Assembly: GCA_035236585.1 (NCBI GenBank)
Contig: CP141137.1
Span: 8,944,327 to 9,008,326 of the forward strand
Length of the DNA: 64,000 nt
From: Warburgia ugandensis
Taxonomy: Eukaryota > Streptophyta > Magnoliopsida > Canellales > Canellaceae
Reading direction: 5' to 3'
A program made the position numbers and the translations under genes. The notes beneath the pieces were generated by a model. It ran no database searches. It saw nothing but the letters and a program-made list of their open reading frames with translations, and was not told the origin of the DNA. Numbering within the stretch: the stretch's first letter is position 1; every line of letters starts with the position of its first letter. Shown here piece after piece: positions 48,071-59,594 of this stretch.

Positions 48071-49800
48071 CCCTCCCGCAACAAGTCTCAAGAAATGAAC
48101 AATTTGGATCTTTTTAGGTAGTTGTTACAGTCGCACGCATAACTCGTCCACATGACCCTTCACCAGCTTAGGTGGCATTTGACAATCTGACATGGCTTTC
48201 ACCCACTCTCTCCCTCTCTCTCCATTGTAAAGTAAGACATGAGTGTCTGTAACACTTGTTTTGACAACAACACCCTTCCTCCTGTCTGGGTTGGAAGAGA
48301 AACAGATCTGACAGGCATAAGTTCAGGGGACTCACACAACAAGCCTTTTATCAGCAGATGGGTAGTGGAATGGGGTCCTGAAATATGAAGTCTTAGAAAA
48401 GTGAATGTGAAGTCTGTCTAGCAGATTAGTAGTGCAAGGATATTGAAGACGTTCATCTATCTGGGCATTGCAGACTGTTCAAAGTTTCCTGTGCACTGTG
48501 GTTTTCTCCACCAAAACCAGAAAAAACCAAATCTTTTTATCCCTCAGAACAAAAGTCACAAATCAGCACCAATTACAGCTGATGGTCTTTTGGATGTAAT
48601 AAACAAAAGAATGAGAATCTGGTCAATGGCACACTTTGGGATTCATCAAGCCGTACCAGTTACAGCTCTCTGCAAATGGCAAAGTAACCTCTGCATCTAC
48701 ATCTACGCTCTGAAAGCCCCAAGAAAGATCCGCAGAAGAACAAGCCCTTCAATCTATTTCAATGATGAAACAAATTCTCCCTCTTACTTCACAGAGAGTT
48801 TCCCCTTCATTGGTGGTGAAATTTCACAGGAATGATAGGACCTGCAAAGCAGATATTCAGAATTCTCTCCTTCATTCAAGTTGGGATTTTAAAAGCTTCC
48901 AAAACACCGAACAGCTCCACGCTACCTACACCTCTGTAATGGCGAGAAATTAAGTCCTGATCGAGCAGATCTACAATGAAAATGAACCCTTTAGACTTTG
49001 GTATTTCAATTGACTTGAGTTGTGCTATTTTTCTTTTCTTTCCGTAGTCCATCAGAGGCCAAAGACCAGAGATGGATATGCATCCGCAGAGCACTTCCCA
49101 CAAAAATATAACCTCTAGGCTAATATCCTGATTCTTGACGACTTGCATTGTAACAGAATCCTGTGATTAGATGAGAAAATGCAGTCTTATGCTACAGAAC
49201 CTGAATGCACCCAAACGGATATTTATCAGATTCGTCTACATTTCATTAGCAAAGTATCCATGATTTTGCAGTGCATCTCATTGCATGAATCTCCATTATT
49301 AGCATCATCGAAAGAAATGCAAAACTCAAAACGAAAACAGCAGCTTTAGTATCAAATCAAATATAAGACAGGCAGCTTGATAACTGTTAAGCACTGACAA
49401 CAACATTTCCACTCTTAAACATTGAGAGAAGGCCGAACATCCCAGCAAGCATAGAGAACATTGCCTGCTTGGCTTGTCATTTGCGTAATTACATACAAAG
49501 AATAACCATCATCTTTAGAAGCCCCGAGCCATACATGCTTCAAATGACCCACGGATAATTATAATTCAATAGAATATACACGAATCCATGCTGAACAAAG
49601 AATCAGCAGACTTCTGGTGCTCCACAAATCGTTTTTACAAGCAACAATCCAGAAAGCACTCTATGCAATTATTGCAACAGCAGAATTCACAAACTTGTAC
49701 ATACCTCATCAGCTGCACACCATCTTTAGGAACATTGATCATGAAAACCAGCTTTTAAAGCAAATGGAAGCTGCTGAAATGTCAGATCAATTTCCCAAGA
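48071..49800. other. Intergenic DNA, 3' side of the PUB4-like gene
   Basis: No coding frame with recognisable content; the longest, 130 codons at 48443-48835 (+), looks like chance. The right end presumably includes the PUB4-like 3'UTR. Confidence 0.4.
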
Positions 49801-52800
49801 TTAACCTCTTCCAGCATTGACATGCCGCTGGTTTCTGAAATAGCTTAGGAGCGCTTGTGCCTGGAAATTATCACACAAATACATACTTCAAAAAGGTTTC
49901 CAGGACGAATCCTTGCAGAAAACTACATGGTGAAGATTGAAAGAAACGGAGCATTTACATGCCAGAAATGTATCCCTTCCTTGAGGAAGGGCCTAGCTAA
50001 CAACCATTTGGGATGTAGAAAAAGAAAAATGGTTCTTCTACTAAGGGGTTTCATCCGTGAGTGATCCCCTTACTAGAAAAATTATCAAATTAATGCTAAC
50101 AGAGCCATTATGGTAACTAGGTCAAACTTTGCTGATCTGCGCACCATGCACAAGATGATAGCAGGTGTTTCTCAGCTGCATGGCAAAGGAACAACAAGCT
50201 GTGGATTCAGCTACCCATGGTTACTAGTTGTTCGCCCACTATTTATAGCCAGTGAACATGGATAAAATTACTTAGTTGAAAAACAGCCCAATGTTTTAGG
50301 ACTATTTTATCAGTTTGACTAACTTTATCCATGGTTTTAGGCTGCCAAAAGTAAGGGACAAGATCACTATCCATGGATAAGTCTGTAGACAACTTTATTA
50401 TTCCCATACCAAAGAGCCACATTAGGTTTGCATATGAATTCTCATCCTTTCTGAAGAAAAGGTATTTCCTCATGTAAAAGCTTGGATGAAAGCAACCTAC
50501 CTTCTCTTTAGCTCGTGGTGTACCCGACTGTGACAGTGCTACCAATGGAGGCACAGCACCTTCTTGGAGAACAATACTAGAGAATCTTGTGCTGTTTCTA
50601 CAAAGTAGTAGCAAAGCAGCTGCAGCATTTTCCTTCCCTCTTGATGAACCTAATTCAACAACCTCCACAAGAACAGGGATGCCTCCTTCCTGACCAATCT
50701 TAGTCCGCCCCTCCGGTACGGTTGCAAGATTAGCCAAAACAGCTACTGCCTTATCAACCATACCGGCAGCTGGGTCCATCAGCTCAACAAGGTACTTGAC
50801 AGCCCCTGCTTCCACAATTCGTGCTTTGTTCTCGTGAAATATTGATAAATTAAACAGAGCCGTAGCAGCATCTTTCTTTCCTCTTGGAGTTCCATTACCT
50901 AATAAGTCCACTAAAGGCCTGATAGCACCAGAACGGCCAATCCTAACCTTGTTTTCCTCAATGACTGACAGACTGAAGAGAGTTGCAGCAGAGTTCTCTT
51001 TTGCTTCAGGGCTCCCTGTCTCAAGCACATGAATGAGAGGATCAATTGCCCCTGCATTTGCAATAGCTGTCTTGTTGTTATCATTTATTGATAAGTTCAG
51101 CAGTGCAGTAACAGCATTCTCTTGGGTCGTCAAGTCTGTTGAGTATAGCAGACTGACCAAATAGTTAATGGCTCCACAGTTGGCAACCACGATCCTGTTG
51201 TCCATACTGTGCTTGGCAAGAAGGCGCAGTTCAGCTGCAGCAGCTCTTTGCACATCAATTGATGTACTCTTCAAATCTTCAATTAGCTTCCTAACTTGGT
51301 TTTCAACACTGCAGAGATCTTGTCTCGATTCCAAAGCCGAGGATGGAACAATCCTATCAGGTGGCCTTGGCCACATGGTTTGGCTTTTAGAACGTGTCTC
51401 AGCTAACCTGGGTTCAGTTTCTCTATGTGAGGCAGTCGAAGCTGGAACCTCTGATGTCAGTTCACCAGAGGCATCACTGCAGTAGTGAGTAAGTTCACCT
51501 GACATTCGTGAGCCCTCATTGGCATCTGCTGTTCCTTGTAAATAATCAGCACTAGAAACAGCGCTAGAACCAGATGCACTTCGTATGTGGCTGCTAAACT
51601 GTTCATCAACTATGCTACCTTCAGAGATATCCCTTCTTGACAGTGTAGAAATTTGAATACCAGATTGCACAGTTTGCTCTTCCAAGTTTGCCTCCCTGTC
51701 TCCGGAATTTACTGATGATAACCTTGCAATATCTGCCTGGGACCCATTTCCAACGTCTAAGTGTGACCCTGAACTCAAACCATTAACTGCTGAACCCTCA
51801 GTGGATGAATTGTTATGTGAAGGAGAAACCACTCTGTCATTAGAAAGAGATGATAAGACCTGATTTGAACCCATAGACCCAATAGATTCAGGTGATCTAG
51901 GATGGCTAGTCTTTGAACCATGGCCATTAGAGGGACTGATGTGAGAATCTCCAGCACTAGAGTCTGCATGGGCAAGAAGACTAGATTGTTGGTTTTTGCT
52001 GGCTGACTTTATGGGATCTGGAAGCTTAATGTTGTTAGTTTCACACCAGTTTGCAATAAGTGCCTTGACAGTATAGTTAGGAATTAAATTGGTACGCATG
52101 AGAGTCTGGCGTGTCTTGGGGCAAACAGTTAAACCCTGATCAAGCCATTTCTTAATGAAAGCTCGGTCATAGGTCTGCCCAGATGCCACAATTACAGGGT
52201 CCGACATCAGTTCAAGGGAAAGTGGACAGCAAAAATCAGCAGGAATTGGCACCCCATTAATGCTCTGGCATTGTTTTACTTTCATGAGTGAATCATGCAT
52301 ATGCATGACCAGTGCAATAATATGATCAATATACTCTGCCTCTCCAGTGTTCTCTTCCTGCTCTGCCTTTGCTTTCATTTTCTCAAGGGCCACAGCCTCC
52401 AGAAGCAATTCCTGATTTGACTTTAGGCCCAAGGAATCTTCAATCTTCACCTGGCTCTCAGAACTCAGCATAGTATTCTCCATCAGATCAGTTAAGACTT
52501 CTCTGATGACATCAGACATATGGTCACATCCTACAGATTGGATCTTTTGTATACAGAGCTGAAACAATCCATAAAACAAAGTTTTACTATCCACAGTCCA
52601 GAAAGGAGAGCAGAAAATATACTTGAGAGATTATTGATGATTTTTAGAGAAATTAAGGGTGTTTATGTGAGAATTTGTGAACATGCGTGTGTGTCTGTGC
52701 GTGAAAGAGAAATAGAGAGAGGGGAACTCCAAATACATTTGGCAGTACCTGGACGGATGTTGAGTTTGAAGCATCAGTGGTAGACAGAAGGAAACAATTC

Positions 52801-55225
52801 ACCAGCCTACATATCTCTAGCAAAGATGCCAGGATCTTTGCCATTAATGATTCTATTTGCAAAACCTGCATACATAAAATGTAGCTAGCTTAGCAAAAAG
52901 ACGGAATCCTACACTACAGCTTTCCAGAGTTTCATTTGTGCATGCTAAAAGAGTAAACAAAAAGCAGAATAAGAACGACAGTAAGGTAGAATGATTCTAA
53001 AGGCGGATCCGGAGAAGAGAACAGTTTGTCAGAAGTCATGATTTCTGAATGGACAAAAGCTTATCTGAGTCAATTATCATGCTGTCAAAATGATGACACG
53101 GATATATTCTATGGGCCAAGCTTAAAAATCTCGAAACAGACAAACTCCAAGCAATCTAGGTCAAAGGGTGAAGTAATGTACTGACAGGACCTATGACTAA
53201 CAAGCCATGCAAGACATTCAGGAAAAAAGAACAAACTTTCTATCTAACAATCATCTTGAGTCTTGAGCTGCTCACTAATTACATAACCCATGGTCCATTT
53301 CCACAGCCTTTTTTTTTGGAAATGAATATCCAGAGCTGCTAATTCCACAGTCAATACTTATGATTGGAAGAGTAACTGGGCAAATTTGTAAATCACAATT
53401 TATAGATGCCAAAACATAATTAAATTGTTATGAGATCTAACTTGATGACTTGGTAGTCAAACAACATAGAGACCAAAATGTAACTAAGTTATAGACTTTT
53501 GCTATTAAAATTATCTGCAATGTTGGCTATTTATTGATAACTAAACATAGTAAACTTTCATTTTATATTCTCTGATATTGTCCATTTTTCTGCCTTTCAG
53601 AATACAAAGGTTCTGAAATTGTATCAGTTTCAACTTGAAGAGTGTTGCTCAGGTACAGCCAATATCTAACATCTTCACTATTACAGTCAAAATGTATATT
53701 GCTTGTGTGGGAGGCCAAACAATGGTTTGCAAGCACCGCATTTAGATTTTAGTAATAATAGACAAGACAATGAGAATAGACTACTCAGTCACTCCACCTT
53801 GAAAAGGTTTTAACAATACCAAATGCACCCAAAAAAGGGCAGCCCAGTGCACGAAACTCCCACATATGCGGGGTCTACGAAAGGGGGGGACCACAAGGGT
53901 CTATAGTACGTAGCTTTACCTTGCATTTTTGCAAGAGGCCGTTTCCACGCCTCAAACCCATGACCTCATGGTCACACAACGACAACTCTACCGTTGCACC
54001 AAAGCTCCCATTCTTATCAACAATTGCAATTAGCAAGAAGAGTCATAGCCAGCTCTTTTTAGCCCCATGTTTGAGCAATCACTAACTAAATAAATCATTG
54101 ACGTTGAAGTCAACAAATAAAGAATGAATGGGGTCAAAATTAAAACTAAACATGGTTTAGAAAATAATAAACCTATTATATGCCTATATGCGGCCCTTTT
54201 TTCCTCACAAAGGCCTCAATTAATAGCACAAATGGCGATAAATTCAGATGGACCCAGATTTCTGAAAATCCAAACCATTCATAATTTTGCCTTTGCTAAG
54301 ATGGGTCCTACTCCGAAATTCTCATCCACTGGACGATCCAAGCCTCTGTTTTCTTGAGTTGGAAAGTGGACAGTAAAAAGTTTCACTGTCAACTGTACAA
54401 CTAAAGTAGCAGTGGCTACTACGATAACTCGATGGATGAGAATTTCAGAGCATGACCCATCTAAGTGAAAGGCAACATTGGTGAACGGTTTGGATCTGCA
54501 GGAATATGGGCCCATGTGAAATTATAGCTGCTCATACCATTTTATTGAGGAACTCATCACTCATGACGATAAACAAGGGGAGCATATATCACTACCCTAT
54601 ATTTGAAATAGAATTAATTGAACTCCAAACTAAATGTGTTCTTTATGCTTATCAACCATCAGATTACCAGTATCCCGGCACTTGTAATACAATTGATTCT
54701 GACACATCAACTACCTTAGCACCGAAGGTAGTAACTAGTGAGTGGTGGAATCTTGTACGATGAAAAGATATACATAGACTATCAGTCTAGCTACATAACA
54801 CACAACCTTTCCTGAACATGTGTGACAAAAAAGGTAATCAACAAAGAATAACATAACATGCAGCTCCTATAGAAAGTGAAAAACTACAAAAGAATGAAGA
54901 TCTGTGAAGCTACAAAATCAATCAGTACAGATCTAAACGATGGACTTACAAAATATATTTTACTCGACATCTGATTCCAGCTTTCCACAAGTTCCATAGC
55001 TTCATTGACAATTGTATCAAGTTCTTCCAACCCTTTATTAAGAAAGTCATCCGAAGCTATTTCAGAATCAACAATTTCATCAAGTACAGGCCTCAATAGC
55101 TTCAATATTTCATCTATCTTCTGGTAATACTTCTGAACTGGATTGCCTTTTGTACTGTTGGATGAAGACAAAAGACTGAAACGAGAGATTGTGTTGAGCA
55201 AGACCTTTAACAATGATATCTCCAT
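49801..55225 (-). CDS. PUB4: U-box/ARM-repeat E3 ubiquitin ligase, PUB4-like
   Basis: Coding exons on the minus strand are 55225-54950, 52865-52749, 52558-50501 and 49860-49801. All introns are GT..AG in phase 0, giving 836 residues (Arabidopsis PUB4 has about 826). The N-terminal helical UND region fills about 1-230 (MEISLLKVLL, EILKLLRPVLDEIVDSEIAS). The U-box is at about 235-305, with PADFCCPLSLELMSDPVIVA, GQTYDRAFIKKW, CPKTRQTL and NYTVKALIANWCE. A serine-rich linker of about 240 residues follows, then ARM repeats from about 550 to 820 (for example ENAVTALLNLSIND and KENAAAALLLLC). The tail SYFRNQRHVNAGRG is the family's usual end. The U-box recruits E2 enzymes and the ARM repeats bind substrate. 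Arabidopsis PUB4 acts in root meristem CLE signalling, tapetum development, turnover of damaged chloroplasts and immunity. Both larger introns upstream of the U-box exon hold or border SINEs in sense orientation. A splice acceptor at 55231 shows a 5'UTR intron. Confidence 0.96.
53831..54010 (-). mobile_element. Au-type SINE in first coding intron of PUB4-like gene
   Basis: Plus-strand gggcagcccagtgcacgaaa through gaggccgtttccacgcctca to cgttgcaccaaagctccca identifies a full-length reverse copy. It sits in the 2.1-kb intron (52866-54949), in the same direction as the gene. Confidence 0.9.
54011..54949 (-). other. Intron remainder of PUB4-like gene
   Basis: Part of the intron between coding exons 1 and 2. 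Near 54290-54345 and 54420-54520 it contains agatgggtcct, ccatctaagtgaaag and gaacggtttggatctg motifs of a dispersed non-coding repeat. No coding frame is supported. Confidence 0.5.
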
Positions 55226-55231
55226 CTCACC
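55226..55231 (-). other. Leader exon border and splice acceptor of PUB4-like gene
   Basis: The minus strand reads TTGAACAG at 55238-55231, then GTGAG and the start ATG at 55225. A 5'UTR intron therefore ends five bases before the start codon. Confidence 0.7.
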
Positions 55232-55416
55232 TGTTCAAGGAATGACAGTGGATAACAAGCGCAATAATTAGGAAACATAAAGAAAATAATTATATATTTT
55301 ATACTGGAAGAAACTTACTAGAAGGCAAAACATTGAGATCAAAGTTTGCAATAATGCAACATGCGATACAGCAAACAGAAGGCATGCAAAACGTTTCCCT
55401 AATGATAAAAGAAGAT

Positions 55417-55598
55417 AAAAGGGCAGCCCCGGTGCACGAAGCTCCCGCCTATGCGGGGTCCGGGGAAGGAGCGGGCCACAATGGCCTAAAGTAGGCAGTC
55501 TTACCTTGCATTTTTGCAAGAGGCTGATTCTACGCCTTGAACCCGTGACCTCAAGGTCACATGACGACAACTTTTACCGTTGCGCCAAGGCTCCCCTT
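55417..55598 (-). mobile_element. Au-type SINE, full length, well preserved
   Basis: One of the least diverged copies (plus-strand ggtgcacgaagctcccgcct to ttgcgccaaggctcccctt). A perfect 18-bp duplication ctaatgataaaagaagat flanks it (55399-55416 and 55599-55616). It lies in the predicted 5'UTR intron of the PUB4-like gene, in sense orientation. Confidence 0.95.
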
Positions 55599-55616
55599 CT
55601 AATGATAAAAGAAGAT

Positions 55617-56094
55617 CTTGGCCAAAAAGGCACATGATTCTTCAACTTCTCCACTAAATTGATAATATTATCTTGTGCTGAAAACTATACAGGCACAGCT
55701 AAAAGGATAAGTGCAAAAAATTTCTTCCAAATAGCATAGATTATTGCAGTATCCTTCAAACAGTAATGTCTTTAAAAGAAAATAGTAAGAAATATAAAGA
55801 TGCATAGTCAAAGTGGCACATTCGTGCACGTACTCCAGAAAATGCACGTACAAGGTAAAGTTCCTCGCTGAGGAAGTTGACACCTCAATGAAGGCTACAA
55901 GAAAGGATTGTTTCTCTTACCCATGGTCCCAAAGAATCAAAGTGGCAATTCGATAAACCCTGCTGCTACTAAATGAGAATCAATTATTTGTAGAGGAACA
56001 GCAAGTTGTTAATGTTAACCCCAAATGCCGGTTTAAGATGGTTTAGATATACACTTGAACTTTGGATTTGGTTTTCTCATTGTTTCTAAGTACA
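55617..56094. other. Non-coding stretch
   Basis: No coding frame of note. It is probably intron or upstream DNA of the PUB4-like gene. Confidence 0.4.
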
Positions 56095-56565
56095 GTGCCA
56101 AAGATACATATCCGAACTCTTATAAACAGTCCAGTTTCTTCTCCCCAGGTAATGTGAGACTAATTCTCTTTCCTTCACCCCAGCCTAGAAGCCTGCTACC
56201 CTTCTCGTGGCCCGCCCTCATTGGCCCAAGGCTTCACACCTTCCCCCGTTAGGGAACACGCATCCCTGCATGACCTTAACTACCGAGCGCCCGAGTGCGG
56301 CTAGCCACACCACCAAAGGAACTGGCTTTGATACCATTTATAACAGCCGGGGTTCCAACAGTCACAAAATTGTCTGCTTTGGGGCGCCCATACACCCCTC
56401 ACGGCTTTGTTCTTCTCTGGTTTTCCAAAAAAAACGCATTGTGACAGTTAGAGTTCCCGAACCCTTATAAGCAGCTCAGTTTCCTTTTCCCAGGCGTTGT
56501 GGGACTAACTCTCTGTCCTTCACCTCAGCCTAGAAGCCTGCTAGCCTTCTCTTAGCCTGCCCTCA
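56095..56565 (-). mobile_element. TRIM-like element (miniature LTR retrotransposon)
   Basis: Two roughly 105-bp blocks (about 56114-56220 and 56458-56565) are about 80-85% alike by eye; both contain cagcctagaagcctgct and end ccctca. On the minus strand both start TGAGGGC. Between them the minus strand reads TGGTATCAAAGCC at 56335-56323, a Met-tRNA-type primer site just after a possible LTR end CGGCTGTTATAAA. The interior is only about 115 bp. The right block extends as a possible 225-bp LTR (56565-56340), while the left one loses similarity near 56095 and so seems truncated. Layout and sequence flavour resemble the Cassandra/TRIM group; this is inference. Confidence 0.6.
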
Positions 56566-59374
56566 GCCAAAATATGGTGCTCTACTCATTTAAGGTAATA
56601 TTTAGTTTGATTGTGGGGTTAACCCTTTCCTTCAATTGATTTATTTGCCATATGTCCAGGCCACCTAACTGTTCGAATAAATTCTTTGACAATTTCCATT
56701 TTTTCTTAACATTTTTGTTTGATTATCTCTACTATGTGCATCTCTATATGAGATTGATTAATTTTGAACACACCTATGCTTCAATGTGGCCAGAGTGGCC
56801 AGAGATATTCAATGGCATGCTTCAACTTATCAAGTAAATCCTAATCCAAATTTCACGCTATGACGTGTTATGTAAGGCGTAAGGGAGCCCAACTATAAAA
56901 TGATTTCAGGAATAGCTCAGTTGCCTAAGTACTAATGAAGTGACTTTTCAGTTTGTAATACTCTTGGTTCACTTGAATTGCCATAATTAAGAAAAAAGGA
57001 GAGAGAGGTAGAGAATAAGGAACTCAATTTCTTAACAACCTCAAAATATAGCAGTAAGTAGTAGACAAAGCAGACAGAGATGTTCACATAGGGGAACATG
57101 ACAACAGCCTTCACTGTCTTTATTCATTCCTTCATCCAACATAATGAATTCATATTAAGTAACTAAAAGCCAAGGATTAAACATAAAGGGTCTATCCTAC
57201 CTAGAGGAAAAGTTCAAAGAACAAAATCAAATATCAAAGCAATCTAACAAGTAGTCTTACTTAATAACCACAAATTAATGATGCAGTAAACAGAGTTTGT
57301 AACCGCGATATTAAGAGGCAAATATGAGCATGCACAAGAAGCACCTAAAACCAAGTTGAAGGATGCTTTAACTGAAAGCTTTATAAGCTTAAATAACATA
57401 ATCAGGTCGTGCAAATCTTGTCGAATGTAAAAACCTCATCAAAATAGGAACCAACCAATAACTTCTTCACCAGTATATTTTGCATTCTTGAAATTTAAGC
57501 AACAGTTGAAAAAAATAAATTTTAAATCCATTTATTTCCTAGCTAATCAAAATCAAACATGCAAAGTATAAGTGTATGTATGCAGATACTGACATATATA
57601 TTCTAACATGTTATAAATATTTTTTCTAACATGCAAAGTATAAAGAAGTATATTTATATTAACCTAAGAGTACATCTAGGCCTTTCCAAGATGGTTAGTC
57701 TCACTTCTTCAATGGAGTCAATAATGAGTAACCTGGATCATGATACTATCAGCCACCACCAAGAATAGAATATTTCCCAGCCCCATGCTGAAAAAAGATC
57801 GCATCTACTAAGATCAAGGCCTTCAACATTTTTTCTTGAGATAACCTAGAAAGAATCTTCTTCAGGAGCCCTGGTTAGGAATCTTGATCACTCAAAAAAC
57901 AACCAAAAATAATAAATTAGACTCATGTCAACTGATTAGATCAGGGAAAGTAATCACCACCGACATAGAGCACATGTCAGTCTAAGACTATCCTTATCAG
58001 GATAAGAGATCCTCCTAAGATATTTTTCAAGTTACTAATCATCAAAACTATGATGAGAAACAAAAATGAAACAACCTACCATGGAAGTTCTTAACTTCAT
58101 ATCACAGTCCACCATGACAATTCACTTCTTACGAGAAACAGAAGTCCTAAGATAGGCCAATATGTTCTTCATGAATTCTCAACCAATTCCTAAATTGATC
58201 AAAAGTTTTAATACCCCACACAATGTTCAAATAAAATACCATACATTTTTAACCCTATTAGACAAGGAAGGATTTCTCTTTCCCTTTCACCAAGGAAAAA
58301 AACCGATAAGTAATCCATCTTTACCATAATGATTAATGGTACTTCTCTTTTTTCCCTTCATCTTTGTGTCATAATTAATTGTAGATTTAGTCTAACAACC
58401 CATCTCCTTTTCATCTATTCTCTTTTTAATGATTTTATCCCTCTCAAATCTTAAAGAACATGAACGACTCTTTCTTTCTTAGGATTTGTCTCACATATGA
58501 TTTTTCTCATTTAGTTCACTCACATATAATTTGTCTCATAACCATATTTCTCTAATGTAAAATATTGAGCACCAAAACATGGTAACAATTCTGATAGCAG
58601 GAATTTCAACCTAGTTTTTACATAAAAATCAAACAGCTGAGCCTCTAATTGAGCTCAAACACCCTTGTTCACCCTGCCAACCTGTATTTGCCAATTCTTC
58701 TTTCCACCATATCCTCATCATCTCTTCTATATATATATAATGTCTTTTTCTCTCTGTTACACACCTAAATGATTCCTAACAATTGCTTTCCATCATGTAG
58801 TGTTTCTTCCTTCCCAATCATGGTATCCATTTCTTGCCTCCTCCTCACCTTGTCTACGCTCTTATGCATCATCATACAATCAAACTCCAATAAAAGCTTC
58901 CTTCTTTAGAAAGTTCATCTCCTCTCGGGCCTTGGAATCCTTAATCACTTGATTGTCATGCTGTAGCAGAGGCAGCTTCTGACAGTTCAAGAAAATAAAT
59001 GGGAGAGATGGCACATCTAGCATTCTACAACTTCCAAGCTGGAGCTTATCACAGGCAAGGACTCTTGATACACAAAGGATCAAATGACGTAGAGACATTC
59101 TTCCTCTGGTTCTTCCACAAGTCTTCCATTGTACTGTCAGCTGGCAACCTCATTACTTTCTTGATGCTTATGCTCCAGTTTGACCAGTTTGCCATCCAAC
59201 AACCCATTGACAGTCATGACAAGATATGACATGCTCCTTCATAGTGTCGGAAAAAGAAAAGGTCAAAAATTTTAGGAAAGAATCAGAAAAAAATTTGAGG
59301 AAAAGACAGTTAATTTTTAAAATTATAAATTTGCAAATAAAAGAAATTAATAGCAACCTATTTAATAACTTCTT
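56566..59374. other. Non-coding stretch
   Basis: AT-rich DNA with no supported coding frame. A short TA repeat lies at 58726-58738. Positions 57001-58500 show no SINE or protein relic. Confidence 0.4.
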
Positions 59375-59594
59375 AAACATAAAGTTATATTATTATAGAT
59401 GAAATGAAATATTATATACTAGATAAGAATAATCTTATTACAGACAGATGCTTAAGACTGAACTGTTAAAAAAAGGAAGTCATAAAACATAAAGCTATAT
59501 TATTATAGATGAAATGAAATATTATATACTAGATAAGAATAATCTTATTACAGACAGATGCTTAAGACTGAACTGTTAAAAAAAGGAAGTCATA
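59375..59594. repeat. Recent tandem duplication, 110-bp unit
   Basis: Units 59375-59484 and 59485-59594 are nearly identical. The one difference I see is aaagttatat in the first and aaagctatat in the second. Confidence 0.95.

Noticed and set aside
48443-48835. 130-codon plus-strand ORF
   Set aside because: No domain, and the region is probably 3' flank of the PUB4-like gene; length is within chance for AT-rich DNA.
50243-50500. Frame extension past the U-box/ARM exon
   Set aside because: A GTAGGT donor follows AAAGAGAAG at 50501, and the true conserved tail is encoded at 49801-49860; the extension is intron.
56905-56975. tRNA-like phrase (ggaatagctcagttgcc)
   Set aside because: No matching acceptor strand or T loop within tRNA length.
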